Source: Lineus longissimus
Taxonomy: Eukaryota; Nemertea; Pilidiophora; Heteronemertea; Lineidae
NCBI RefSeq assembly: GCF_910592395.1
Contig: NC_088315.1
Location: 11,844,501-11,908,500, forward strand
Length of the DNA: 64,000 nt
Reading direction: 5' to 3'
This document shows positions 33,738 through 46,279 of this stretch, in pieces. A model generated the notes under the pieces. That model was not told the origin of the DNA. It worked only from the letters and a program-made list of their open reading frames with translations, and searched no databases. Position 1 is the first letter of the stretch. Each line of letters opens with the position of its first letter. A program made the translations under genes and the position numbers.

Positions 33738-35434
33738 AAACAAGAGGCCCAAGGGCCTGGCGCTCAGCTGAGTTAATATCATTAATATCTTCCCGGTGTT
33801 TAGTTCATTATGCATGAAAATGGCATGCTCCATGGTATTTGATATCCTTTTGCGTTCACTACGGTACCAATGTTTTTGGTTGACATAATTATGCCACTGT
33901 TCATTCCTCAATCCTGACCATAATTCGGGTGAAATCATCGCATGAAAGTATTTACCGAAACATGAAGTTTATGCCATGAATGAGGATACTCATTGTCATA
34001 GCCTCGTTTACAAGTACGAAGTATTTTCCCGCGAATATTCAAAACTGCTTGGCTCCTTGCCTGTTAAATAACATGTGACTATACAAAAAAATAGAAAACT
34101 TTGATGGAAATTGTAAATCATTTTTTTATCTATCAGGGGAAACAAGCTGATGATGATCAAATAAATCATTCATGAGAAATCGTTTTGTTGCTGAAGCTTG
34201 CATGACGAAGTTAATGCTAAACCTTTTCTAGTGCTCTACTGCGCCACCGTAGTTTTCTATTTAGACCAGCGATGACGTCATTTCTGGTGATTCCCTACGT
34301 TGTCCAATGAGCGCTTTTTAAAATGTGCCATTTGGTATTGTACAGTATGCAATGTATTTTTTCAGCGCTGCCAGTTGCCGAAGAGAATGCCGTAGCTCCC
34401 TCAATTTCCAATCAATTTTTATGGGAGTGACATTATTGTATTGCTTAGAATGTCTACTTTTTACTCATGAAAGAATCGTAGAACTAAAACATAATAGGCG
34501 AACAGAATCATGCCGATTCACTGCACATACTGTGGGAATTCTCCACTTCAAAATACATCGGCGATGTCATCGCGAACAGAGCATGCACTTCCGATATCGT
34601 TTTCACAGAAATGTCGCCAAATATTCAAGAACTAATTTCTGAATTTAGTCCCTAAAGACCTTACGACTACCACTGAAACGAACTAGTGATAATATCGCCT
34701 ACCAGACTACTTTTTAAGCAGAAAATTGGGTACTTGAGTGTCATTGAGCTCCAAGATTATTGCACATATCGTAAACAACATGCCGCCATTTTGTCTCCGC
34801 TTCGGTATTTCGTACGCCGCTTATAATGCACCTTCTCAATTAAAACCAACATAATAAGGCCTTACATCGTTGATTGAATAGGAACACCACACAAAACACA
34901 ATAAAGTGGGGGTACAATCGATTACGAAGCTGAAGTGAACAGTGATTTATTCCTGGAGCTACTGCTTTTGTTGTGTAGCTGCCATGTTTTGAGAACTGGC
35001 AAATAGGAGACTTCATTGATGGCTGACGTCATCGGGCGGGAATTTGAATCGGCAGAAATAATTAAAAGGCAGGTAGCGCCCTCTCCTGTTAAAATTTTGA
35101 ACTTTTTCTCAATAAAATAGATTTTCAAGAATTTTATCTTAATATTAGAGCATATTTCGACTAATTCTGCTGCTCCTAGGCCGATATAGGCCAGTTTCCT
35201 TCATGCACTCTCGCTCGCAGGAAGTAGGTCGAATGGCGACAAATTTTGTTTTGAAAGTAGAGTTTGACCAGAAGTATCCAGAAATGCAAAATTGAAGTCT
35301 CTAGGTCTTACGGTTACAAAATGTGCACCATGGGTTTAACGGACGGATGGATGGATGGATGGATGGATGGATGGACAGACGGACGCCACTGAACAACTTA
35401 TTTGACAAGCTCGTCTGACTTAGTCAGCTGAGCT
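33738..35434 (+). mobile_element. Second Helitron-like family, 1.7 kb
   Basis: The 5' end reads AACAAGAGGCCCAAGGGCCT then GGCGCTCAGCTGA. The 3' end reads TCAGCTGAGCT followed by AAAAAT. A 5' palindrome, GCTCAGCTGA/TCAGCTGAGC subterminal inverted repeats and a terminal hairpin all mirror the first family. So does the microsatellite (GGAT)n at about 35341-35375, just before the 3' end. The termini differ in sequence, so this is a separate family with the same architecture. The interior (33.8-35.3 kb) is not made of core repeats. It includes an ATGGCGGC start-like segment on the minus strand near 34792, possibly captured host DNA, which is unproven. Confidence 0.7.
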
Positions 35435-38400
35435 AAAAATACATCATTGTGGTCAGATATCATGCAGGGCCGTATTCAACTTTTGGTCCTGGATGGAGCA
35501 GCTGGCTCTCTGAGTGGATTGGGGAACACCGCTTTTCGCCCCGAAAATGCTGCAATCTGTATGAGAAACACAATTTTCGAGGTCGTCTTTGGAGAAAGTT
35601 GTGCTCTTTAAGAAAGTTGCCTCCCACCAATGCTTTATGCGGCCCTGGATCGAACCATGGTACTAGTGCACAATTGGTGGCACTGGCAAAACAAAAATTT
35701 GCAATATTCGCAAATGCCAATACCAGGAACTTCCATTAGATTCCCAGAAGTACAAATGTTTTTATGATGTACAGAACTTAAGCCCATTTTTTTCCTGCTT
35801 CTGACCCCTAAACGAAGGGTACGGTAGCAGCTTTCATTGCTTTTTTAGACGTTTACAGAATAACAATATAATGCAATGCAATATAATACAATACAAAACA
35901 AAACAAGACAAGACAATGAATAATGTGTTAAGCTCTTAAATTACATAACAGTAAATACATGTAGATTCTTAGGTGCTTACTAACCAGAGCGCTACCTCAG
36001 AAAATAGTCTAAGAAGTGCATGCTAGGTGATGATGCTACCAGCTGTGCTACCCTTAGTTGGAAGTTAAACGAAATATATGCTGTAGATTGGCCTATTAAA
36101 AGTCTAGTCTCTAAAAATATATTACATGTCAAGACAATCCTAATAATAACCATAGTAAAATTTCATCGCTTGTGTCAGATTCGCACCGGTCAGAAAGATG
36201 CATAGATTTGACCTGATAAGAAAGAAGAAATTCCTTAGAGTGAAGAAATTTGTATTTAACATCATGGATACCGCATTGCTGCACAACTTTCACCTTAAAA
36301 ACCCACACACACATAGTATTACATGACACAACATATAAAGCATGACAAAATTTAAAGAACCTATACATGAATGATAATAGATAGAATATATAGAAAATAC
36401 TAACTAAGCCCCCAAAACCAACCCCTTCTAATATTTTTAGTTCATTTTTCACAACTTTAAAGCTGACATGCATGCATAAAAAACCCAAGCGGCCGAGTCC
36501 GAAAACACAAACGCCAAAACACTTCAGTTGAAACATGATAGACACCCAGTGACAGGTCTCACTTCACTGCACAAACGACAAGTCCATTGACCAGACAGGT
36601 CACAGAGGCGATCAGGTGAAAAGAAAAAAGAAAAATATTATTCCTCGAGCGGGTTCGAACTCAAGACTTTCTGCCCTTGACCGCCACTACATACTGTCTT
36701 ACCTACTGTGCCATGAAGCCGTTGTGGAATGAGGACATATATTTTTAGGCTTTGTTTTCGCGTGAAGGCTTGACAGACGGATGTTGTTTTGCCATCTGTT
36801 TTTCAGTTTCAAAATGGCCTTGGAAATTGCCCATTGACAAAGTAAAACAATAAGATTCATAAACGGAACATTATAAGACAAGCTGCTATGATTATAGGAG
36901 CATGCACCTGTTTATTTCAAGTTTTTAAGATGCAAAACACTTTCCCTCTTTGCTAATATCAAAACCATGCGTGTTTTGAGGTCCTGTATGATGACAAGGC
37001 ATTTGACTTATTACAACTGTCGCGTGAGGTCGCTAGGGTAAAATATAGTAATAATGTGAAATGATGCTCATTTCGATGCTCCACATCCAGCGCTCTGTTA
37101 GTGAATACGGTAGCGCCACTGCGGCCTGCTGGTAGTCTATCGTATCTGAGGGCGTTTAAAACATGGCGGACGGTCGTTAGTGTTTTCTTACTTGCTCGCT
37201 AAGGTTTTTATGCATGCATGTCAGCTTTAAGATTGAAAGTTAAGTGTCTGTCACTGAGAGCATTTCACAGCCCGATAGAATATTTATAAAGAACATGTAC
37301 ATAGTTCTACAAGTCGTCACCATTTGTTCTGGCGATCAACGAATTGACAAGATGACGATAAGAACTATGCCAGAGGTTAATTACTTTATGAAGAGGACTG
37401 TATATTTATATGGTACAAGCTATCATAAGATACCTACAATTCACTACAGCTGTAAATGCTTCAGCCTAGAGCCAGCGGCTCCGTACTAGTTTTACACACG
37501 ATTGCGGTGTCTCTTCTCCGGCATCTACAACAGGCTATCCTCCGTCTCGTGTTTGATTGCAGACTTCGGTCTTCCAGCCCGGAACGTCAGTAGAAGGGCG
37601 TAGTAGATTATATATATATATATCAAATTATCTTCCCGCCAAGGGGAATATATCAATACAAGTTTTTTCCGCTAAGGGATATATACTAAAATGCTTCTCA
37701 CAACTCAAAGCGTGCTACAACACAAACAGTCTGTAACATTGACTCGGGCTGACTGAAGCAACCTGACCGCTAGCTAGGACTATATAAATGACTTCGACTC
37801 AACCGGTTCTGCCCAGATGGCAACAGACTAGTCCTAACTAGCCGGCAGGTCGTAACAATAAACTAGCCAGTAAATTAAGAATACTATACCGCCACGGGTA
37901 TTCTATAAACGGGGAGGGACGTCAACAGCAAGGCCTCGTCCTTCTCGATCTCTGCAGGGCGGATTCGTCCAAATCGTCAACACGGCTTCTGGCGTAAGCG
38001 GAGAGACAGTGATGGAATCACACCCACTGGCTTCTAACAATATAACTATCAAACAGTCACCTGAAGTCAACATACACAGATTAAAACCGTGGGTTAACAC
38101 AACATCTTTTTAGTCCCAAAATACAACTGGGTTTTATATAATGGTTTTCCAGAAATCCGTTCGCACGGTCTATAATTTTTAAAGTCTATATAACAGGTTC
38201 GAGTATGTCCAATAACACCAATGGACTAAAATACTAAACGATAACGATTCATTCTAACCGAGAATCAACAACATTACAGCCCATTCATCGAAAATAGGCC
38301 TAAAAGAGTGGAGTGGAAAGTTGCTCAGGTCGACCTGATCTACGCGAGCCTATTCGAAGCACCTGGTCCGCAAAGACCAGAATGCACCTTCAAACATTAA

Positions 38401-39434
38401 TACACCCCCCTTTTAGACCCCTTCTCAAACTATAGAAAACCATGTCAATTAAATGCACAGATAGCTATACATTAGCGAGAGGAAGACACAAACTGGTGAT
38501 ACGTTTACAAACACAGCACGATACACACGGTCAGTGCATCGGCCGTATACAAATGTACGTAAAGCGTGAAAGGCTTCACACCGGTAAAATTATGGCATTT
38601 TCCATTCTATCGGTAAAGTACGGCGTGAATCAATCATAAAAACGTTACCACCATTTCAACGCTGCTTCAACCATTTCAACCATCTCGCTACGAACTTCTG
38701 GGCGTTGTCATCTATAGAATAGTACAGAACCGGCGGCGATCCTCACTCAATCGCGGACGGAGTCGAAGTGCTGTCTTGAACACACATGCCCATGGGTGTT
38801 ACCTAAGTCTCGCCAACATCTCGCAAAATCTCAGTAAACAATTTTTTGGCGCGGAAATAATAATACAATAACGGGGTCAAACCGGGTCAAGGGAGAAGTC
38901 AGCTGATCGCAATAACAAACGATCACTGATCGTCACAACACCATTCACTGACTGTGGTGTTCTTGTTAATACTGGATAGTTTATCAGTAACTGCAATACT
39001 TTTACAAACTGATATTCAAAGAGGACAACTAGATTTTTTTGCTACTGGTAAATCCCCAACACAAATTCCTATCTACCCACCTAATCTGATCAAGATGTAT
39101 TGGATCTGATCTTCATACTGACTTGAATCGAGGGAAAACTTTCAAAAACTTTACAATGGAAAGAGAAAAAGGGCCGTTGTCAGTTCCTAGCTGACTTGAC
39201 CTCTCAGTTAAGGACCGCACACACTGATCAGTCACAAAGCTGTCCTTCATGATGTTCTATGGAATAATTTCATCATTACAGTGTCAAATGTCCTTTTTGC
39301 AAAATGGTTTTCATAGCCAAGGTCAGAGATACACAACTTTTTCCAATAACTTCTAAAAAAATTATAAGCATAGCAAAAAAAGGAAATTCCATTTCATCTG
39401 GCCGGTTATGGCGCACCTTCCAAAGACCCTTTAT
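35435..39434. other. Intergenic or 3'-flanking DNA, no gene recognised
   Basis: It contains a CAATA/CAAAA-rich simple repeat at about 35861-35915, a tRNA-like sequence at 36641-36720, an (AT)n run at about 37611-37622, and an isolated ATGGCGGACGG start-like motif at 37162 that stops after five codons. The rest shows no supported exons. It lies downstream of gene B on the minus strand. Confidence 0.45.
36641..36720 (-). repeat. tRNA-derived sequence (SINE head or tRNA pseudogene)
   Basis: On the minus strand TGGCACAGTAGG matches the RNA polymerase III A box (TRGCNNAGYNGG), and AGTTCGAACCC matches the B box. A longer variable region (GGTCAAGGGCAGAAAGTC) suggests a class II (Leu/Ser-type) origin. 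The stems do not pair as in a functional tRNA, so it is called tRNA-derived. Confidence 0.55.
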
Positions 39435-39650
39435 CTATGGCATTCTGGGCCAAAATGTTGCAGCAGAGTCATTTGATAGTAATAATAAGTACCGCAAGAT
39501 GGATATCAATTCCTTTCGATCATCCTTCTTTAACATGTCATAAGCTCTTGTATAACTTATAGCACCAACATGAGATGGATTGTCTTCGGGTAGCTTCTCC
39601 TGCATCTGCTTAAATTTACTCATGTCTATATCCAAACAAGTAAGTCTTAT
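39435..39650 (-). CDS. Gene B, last exon
   Basis: Acceptor cttcttttttgcag precedes 39650, and the frame ends at TAG 39435-39437. It begins exactly at a codon boundary, matching the upstream exon at 40852-41121, which ends on a complete codon. The 71 residues include a charged stretch (MSKFKQMQEKLPEDN) and a helix LISILRYLLLL, ending PRMP. This is the C-terminus of an unidentified minus-strand protein. The helical, leucine-rich end suggests an alpha-helical repeat or partner-binding surface, but no family was recognised. Confidence 0.72.
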   Translation of the reverse strand: MRLTCLDIDMSKFKQMQEKLPEDNPSHVGAISYTRAYDMLKKDDRKELISILRYLLLLSNDSAATFWPRMP

Positions 39651-40851
39651 CTGCAAAAAAGAAGGCAACACATAAATTGGGGGCATACACTTTACCAGGC
39701 ATGCCACGCAGCAGTTCGAGAGCTTTAAAATATGAAAGCAAATCCTCTTTTGCGAGCAATAATGTGCAACTTTATGATTGGCCACTAGTGCAGTTTCTTT
39801 TTTAATTATCATATAAGCTTACAACTGCATTTATCAATTAGACCAGCTTAGTTATGATGAAAAACATCATTCAACATTTGCCGCACAAGTACATGCAAAG
39901 GCAGGTCTCCTGGAAACTTTCCAAAATGGAAATTTGCTGGGTTACCAAGATTAAGTGAAAATGAACCAGCTAAGGTATCATTTAGGAGGCGAGACAAGAA
40001 ATGGGTGTAAGGATATTAGTGATATCCAGGCTGGTGCCCCGTTACTTAGTATTAAAAACTATTTCATGGGACCACATCACTGTGCTGTAAGAGACTACGT
40101 AGCTCAGTTCCAACTGTGGAAATGCCAGGATGAAGATATCAAAGCTAGCAAGATGTTATGTCTTTGATGGTGAGATTGAGTGGGGACATGTGGCACAAGA
40201 CAGCTATCCAGGGTGCGAATCTGTAGGGTCTGGCTGGCAATAGTAGCACTAGAGTTTTGGGAGAGAAAGGAAACTTTTCCTTTTTAGTTTAAAGGAGTGG
40301 TCAGTTTTTACTTCAGTATTATTTCTTCTTGGTCTATTTTATATATATACTATTTTTCTAAAGCGCTTTTCCAAATTTGTTTCACCTCTCAAATAGTAAA
40401 CATTTTAATGCAAACGATCCTCAAAAAAAGTAGTCACTGAATTCAAATATATTCAAAACTGAGTACCCTGGTTTTTAAAACTTAACTTTAAAACTAAAGT
40501 GTGGGTCCCCCGCAGTATTTTGAAAGAATTAACCCTGTGAAATCAGAATGTACGCACTACGAGGACATTGTTAGTAGCCGAGGCTGGATTTGCACTAAAG
40601 ACATGAAAAGGGTGGTTGACTACTACTTTCAAAAGTGGGAGATACTTAGGGAGATTGCAGCCGATTCCACAGGGTTATGAGTGTAGTTAGCATTTTGCCG
40701 ACATACATAAACACACAAAAAAATAGCATGGCATTCTCAGCACATAATCCACAGGATAATTGCCAAACCCTAAATGAAGGGGTTAAGAAGTCCTCTCACA
40801 AAAATAGTGTCACTCGGAAAACTGATATTTTCAAATACATACCAGTGTTAC

Positions 40852-41121
40852 CTCAACTGTCAAGCCAAGGATCATACGTCTGTTATTCACCTCCTTCAAA
40901 CAGGAACGACCAACATCAGCCAAGAGTTCTATCCCTAGCTGTCCACGTAACTTACTGCTGAAGTGAACATCATCACCATCATCATCCTCACCATCTCTAA
41001 CATCAGCAGCAGCAGCAACAGCAGTATTGCCAACATCAAGCCTTCCCTCAGTTTTAGACATCTTTGATGCGCGCAATATTCTTCCAGAAGGTGAACGTTT
41101 TCTTACTGCTGTTTTCTTTAC
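40852..41121 (-). CDS. Gene B, internal exon with basic and acidic stretches
   Basis: Acceptor cttacttcaatcag precedes 41121 and donor GTTGAG|GTAACA follows 40852. The exon is 270 nt, exactly 90 codons, in phase 0 on both sides. It begins with a basic segment (VKKTAVRKRSPSGRILRASK), passes a small alanine run and an acidic run (EDDDGDDV), and ends with a helix-like QLGIELLADVGRSCL segment. The basic start could act as a nuclear signal, which is inference. Symmetrical phase and perfect joining with both neighbours make this a secure exon. Confidence 0.75.
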
Positions 41122-41744
41122 CTGATTGAAGTAAGAAAAGAAACCTACATATTGTATGGCAAAGTGACAAAACTTTCAGAAAATATACTTGCCACATTAC
41201 TACTACTAGCTCAAATTTGCATTTTAATAAAAGAACTCTCATGAATTGCCAATTTCATGATATTGTTGCAGTAACATTGTTTTATCGTACACCCTCCAGC
41301 TCATTTTGATACAACTTGCAAACTAATGGACAAGATTCAGCATATTATCAGACTTTTTGTTTGCTTTCTAAACATTCATTGAACAGGAGAATGATTGCAG
41401 AGGTTTTTTTATTTTGATCAGTCATTAAAAGACCCTTACATTCAAATCAAATACTTTTTTTCGGACTTAGTCCGAAATTGTTTGTTTTTTTATGATAAAA
41501 CCAAGTTCATTAGATCCTCAAACCATATGATAGTTCTAGATGATGGAAATTTTAAGAGAGCACACTTAATACCCGATAGATCAAAACCCTAGGCAAAAAT
41601 GAATGTGTTCTACATGTGTTGTTGAAATGGCAAACCACTGTGTTGTTTACACCGTGCATCTCATGATAAGAAAATGTTGACATGTCGGAAATAACTTTAT
41701 AAAATCTAAGGAAAGAATGAAGTGAGTACAGAAAAATCAAGTTG

Positions 41745-41817
41745 CCTTGTCTGGGATTCAAACCATATCTTTGGATTGCCGGCCCGAGGCTCTACCAATT
41801 GAGCTATTGCGGTCTCC
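41745..41817 (-). repeat. tRNA-derived SINE head or tRNA pseudogene
   Basis: On the minus strand TAGCTCAATTGGTAGAGC is an almost canonical tRNA D-arm/A box. CGGCAATCCAAAG gives an anticodon-arm-like region, and GGTTTGAATCCC a B box. The acceptor stem does not pair, so it is not a functional tRNA. The motif GGCAATCCAAAG also occurs in the tRNA-like piece at 53620-53663, which points to one SINE family. It lies in a gene B intron. Confidence 0.65.
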
Positions 41818-42068
41818 TGAATTTCTGAACTGTTTGACACAATTTTTTAGAGCCAACCGTTTTTTTCGATGATATAAAACCTTGTTTTTCCATTAAACCC
41901 TGACTTACTATAAAAGATTTTTCCCATCATCACTGATAGATTTTCACTGATTCCATGTCCACAATTATGAGCTTCAACTCTCTGTCTCTCTCAACAATTT
42001 GAGGCCCAACAGAGCTATCACTGAAAACTTGTTTCTAATGAGCCATATCTTGTTTTTGGTGTACATAC

Positions 42069-42201
42069 CTCTGCAACAGTGACCACTACAGTAGGGAGTT
42101 CAACACTGCCATACAGATGGTCATCATAATCATAACGGAGACCATTCACAGACACCACATCCATTCCTCCCATTTTAAAATTCCGTTTTATTCCAGCAGA
42201 C
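42069..42201 (-). CDS. Gene B, internal exon
   Basis: Acceptor gaatgcaatttcag precedes 42201 and donor GCAGAG|GTATGT follows 42069, both close to consensus. The exon is 133 nt. Its first base completes the split lysine codon left by the upstream exon (46280-46426), and it ends on a codon boundary. It encodes 44 residues, including MGGMDVVSVNGLRYDYDDH and a beta-like LPTVVVTVAE. The domain is not recognised. The intron upstream of it contains a large inverted-repeat transposon with a nested Helitron-like copy. Confidence 0.75.
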
Positions 42202-43411
42202 CTGAAATTGCATTCAAACATCAGTGATAAGCATCATACACTTTACGACGTTACATACATAATTGATGAAGCCTATGATAAAAATTATAAACCAAAATAC
42301 ACATTTTGTTTACCTACCACTTCTAAAACTAAAGGTAACTTTTGTATAATATAACTCTCATCTGACAGATGTTTCAAAATTAACCAGACATTTTGCATCC
42401 AAATTCTCTTGTATTCCAGCTCAGAAACAACAAGTACTAGACAAAGGTATTAAAATTGTTGGTCTGTCTCTTACTACATAGAATCAGATGCACAATGACA
42501 GTTTTTCAGGCCATTATCACCAGTGGTCGATCCCGCTCAATGCCAAATGCCTTCAATTTGTACACCTACACATGCTTTATTCTACACCATGCCCATGAAG
42601 TCAACGTTGGACAGTTTACTACGACTACAGAATAAAATAATGTAACATTTACAGAAACTTGAGTGACAGACAGGCTATTATGATACTTGAAACCTAAAAG
42701 TTTCTTGAAGTTTAATGTGTTAACCGGTCAAGAAACATAAAGAAACCTCCTTCTTGAAACTTTATGAAACAAGGAGAAACATGAAACAATTTACGAACAT
42801 GCTCGTAAATTTTAGTCGAGTTTTTGCAAGTTTCTACAAGTATCGATTACATTTGGAGTCCGTGGCCAATCATAATGCGTTTAAAAGTCATGTGGTTTTT
42901 ACTCCATGTTCAAAATGGCTGAAGGTGACAAATCAGATCAGAGTTTGAGTGGATCATTTTTCTAAGAGTACCCTTATGGCCAATCTTGAAAAACATGTCT
43001 GTCACTGTATAACATGTATGATACAAAAGACGAGCTGTACAAGTCACGAGTGAGGCAACATTTTGAAAGAGTTCTTTAAAAGTTGTAGCACTCCGACAGA
43101 GGACATGGTGCAGAGGAAGCTCCAGAACTCCGAATTATCGGCTTCAAGAGCTAGTACTTAGAAATTATAATATGCCCCTGATTTCTGCCTCCTGGCATGC
43201 CTGGGGATCTACTGTCTTACCAACAGCCTCAGCTTTATTTTACTTCTCTTTTCAGTTTTTTTCCCCCCAGTGAATAACTGTTTTCCCCTTACTGTCATGA
43301 CCGTGCCAAGTTACAGTGACAGTGCCCATGTTTTCTTCAGGTCACTGTGAGTATTTGAAAAACAATACATGTACCGGTACATTGTCTCATCATACTAATT
43401 TACTTGTTTAA

Positions 43412-45897
43412 GAGCCAGTTTTTCTAAGAATGAGACAATTTCTAACAGGGGATGATACATCACCCTCTCAGAATCCAGCCAAATTTTCTGTGGGGGTAGA
43501 TATATTGTCAAAACTGACAGAAATCACGCTTTTTATCTCTGGAACCCTTTGGGAAAAAAATTGCGACCCTTTTAAGGGAAGGGGTCTTGAGGGCCAAAAT
43601 TGCGAAAAACTCAAAGTCTGGTTTTTGACCTAAACTCTCTCCATGCACCCTCATTCAGCCTTCATGATTTCATGATATATGAATATATAGGGTAGAGTCT
43701 TTCATAAAACGCCAACATTTTCATTGCTGAACGAGGGCGCCACCTAGTGGCGGCACCTCAAATCACTATTTTTCACTTTTTGAGCAATATTGAAGGGCCT
43801 CCCAGAGCTTGCTTGCGCCCTGATTAAGCCTGGCTTATCCTTGCATATGCTGACATGTTGGGTCCTATTATTTCTGAATATGCATAAATGGTGACGGCTT
43901 AGTTTGGGCGCATTTGTGTAGGGGGCGCTTTTTGCGGCAAAAACACCGTTTTGGCCTATTTTCTACGGGCCAAAACTCAGAGCGCCCTCCATGGATTTCA
44001 ATGAAAGTGGTTTTATTATGTTGCTCTCTATCTCTACTCTCAATGAAATTAATATCATAAAGGCTTTTTGACTAATGAAACCATTACATCACAATGTATG
44101 GAGTAATCAACTAATGCAACACCATTGCCATCTCTGTCAGCAGAGCCATCTGTAGGCCAGTTGAAGAACTATTCTTCTGTCTAGTCAATTACCTTGCACC
44201 AAAACTGCAAATGTTTTAGCACATATTGGGTAAATGAAGCAGAAAGCCTCCATACCATTATAATCAAAGAGAGTACAGATACAAAGGAACATGATAAAAC
44301 TAGTTTTACTGAAGTTCATAGAGGGCGCTCTGAGTTATAATCTGTTGCAAAGAGGCAAAGAGAAAAGCGCCCCGTACACAAATGCGCCCAAACTAAGCCG
44401 TCACCATTCATGCATATTCAGAAATAATAGGACCCAACATGTCAGCATATGCAAGGATAAGCCAGGCTTAATCAGGGCGCAAGCTCTGGGAGGCCCTTCA
44501 ATGTAGCTCAAAAAGTGAAAAATAGCGATTTGAGGTGCCGCCACTAGGTGGCGCCCTCATTCAGCCGTGAAGATTTTGATGTCTTTTGAAAGACTCTACC
44601 CCATACATTCAAATATCATAAAATCATGAAGGCCTAACAAGGGCGCACAGAGATAATTGAAGTCAAAAACCAGATTTTTGTGTTTTTGCAATTATGGTCC
44701 TCTGGAGCCCTACCCTAAAAACAGCCACAAATTTTTTTCTGGCAGGTTCTCGAGATAAAAAACGTGATTTCTGTTGGTTTTGACAATATATCTAACCCCA
44801 CAAAAAATTGGGCTGAATTCTGAGAGGGTGATGTATCACACACTGTCTCATTCTTATAATGAAATGGCCAGGGCCATTGTGCTCACCTCATGTGGAGGAA
44901 AGATGGATAAAGAGCATGGTATTGTGTCATGTAGCGTTAGGTTTGATGTAGGTCCAAGCAATTACAATTTCCCCAAAATGGCCAATTTACATAACATTCG
45001 ACCTCTGTGACCTTGAAAAGTAGGTCAAATCAAAGAAGACCCGGGTGACACATTGAATGGTTGTTAGAATTAGATGTACCTATGATATAAAATTGGTGCC
45101 AATCGGGCAAGTCGTTACTAGGAATAATGGCATTTTGAAGAATTTAGGATTTGGCCCCCTCCCTGGAGGCCAAACGGCAAATCAGATCGCACCAAACTTC
45201 GGTACCTGAGATCACCTGACCAAGGGGTACATGTGTACCTAATTTTTGATCGATAGTCATTGCAGTTAAGAAACGTGCCATAGTTACGGCCTGACGGCGA
45301 ATTTACGCCATTTGACCTTTGTGACCTTGACAAGAAGGTCAAATTAAAAACCTGTGTGACATATACTGTATGGTGGTTTGATGTACCCATGATATCAAAT
45401 TGGTGGCAATCGGGCAAGAAGTTAAGGAATAATCACATTTTTAAGGTTTTTGGATTTTGCCCCCTGGTGGTCAAGTGGTGAATCATATTGGACCAAACTT
45501 CGGTCCCTGAGATCACCTGACTAATGGGTAAATGTGTACCAAATTTGGTATCAATAGTCATTGCAGTTTAGAAACGTGCCATCGTTACATCCTAACGGCC
45601 AATTTACACCATTTGACCTCTGTGACCTTGAAAAGGAGGTCAAATCAAAAACCCGGAGGATATATGATGCACATTTGCTAGAAGTACCTACCATATTTTT
45701 TTCAAAATTTCCCGACTACTATTAAGGGAGATATTGCATATTTTCACTTTTAACGTTTGGCCCCCTGGTGGCCAAACCATGAAACGAATCGGACCGAAAC
45801 TTGGTCTCCAAGGTGTCATTACATAAGGGTAAATGTGTACCAAGTTTCAACTCAATAGCTCTAACAGTTACGAAACGTGCCCTGCTAATGGACGACG

Positions 45898-45944
<47 letters not shown>

Positions 45945-46007
45945 ACGACGGACGCCACGGTATGGGATAAGCTCACCTCTGCTAAGAGGTGAGCTAAAAA
46001 TTGGCTC
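43412..46007. mobile_element. TTAA-flanked inverted-repeat element, split by a Helitron-like insertion
   Basis: TTAA stands at 43408-43411 and 46008-46011. The inverted ends begin GAGCCAGTTTTTCTAAGAAT (left) and match the right end with few changes. The arms run about 43412-44025 and 44290-46007 (the latter including the insertion), each about 610 bp without the nested copy. Within the arms GGGCGCCACCTAGTGGCGGC is one of several palindromic blocks. The centre (about 265 bp) has no transposase. A TTAA target is used by piggyBac and Kolobok elements; which one applies is not decided here. It sits in a gene B intron. Confidence 0.85.
44858..45995 (+). mobile_element. Helitron-like interspersed element, copy 3 (nested)
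   Basis: Starts AATGAAATGGCCAGGGCCAT, ends AGAGGTGAGCT before AAAAAT, with three core units and a (GAC)n tract at about 45891-45955. It is very similar to copy 2. It interrupts the right arm of the TTAA element. Comparing the intact left arm with the split right arm gives the empty site directly and shows no target-site duplication, as expected for rolling-circle elements. Confidence 0.9.
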
Positions 46008-46279
46008 TTAAATCTAAATTAGACTTCGTATTAAAATTTATATGTGTTACAAGTTAGTTCATACTCATATACAGCAGCTCTTGTGATTTATAAAGGTACA
46101 GGAGAAATGCTGTACAAATCAAATTTGCCACATGAACTAAAGATATTAGTACCGGAATTCAGTGTGCAAAATGCTTAGCCATCATTCGACCAAGGAGTAG
46201 GCTGACAGGTTGTGTGCCTCAAACAAGAGCCAAAAACAAAAAACTCAAACAATCCAATGCAGCAGAGCACTATGCTTAC

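Noticed and set aside
34325-34642. 105-residue plus-strand frame in the second Helitron-like element
   Set aside because: No recognisable domain and no splice support. A CxxC-containing alternative frame (MPIHCTYCG) is too short to call.
35465-35647. hAT-like MITE with CAGGGCCG ends
   Set aside because: The ends match over only about 10 bp, and the flanking 8-mers (ATATCATG and GATCGAAC) are not a duplication. Too weak to list.
37162-37182. Start codon in strong context (ACATGGCGGACGG)
   Set aside because: The frame stops after five codons and no splice donor precedes the stop.
41745-41817. Functional tRNA gene
   Set aside because: The A and B boxes are good, but the acceptor and T stems do not pair. 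It is kept only as tRNA-derived.
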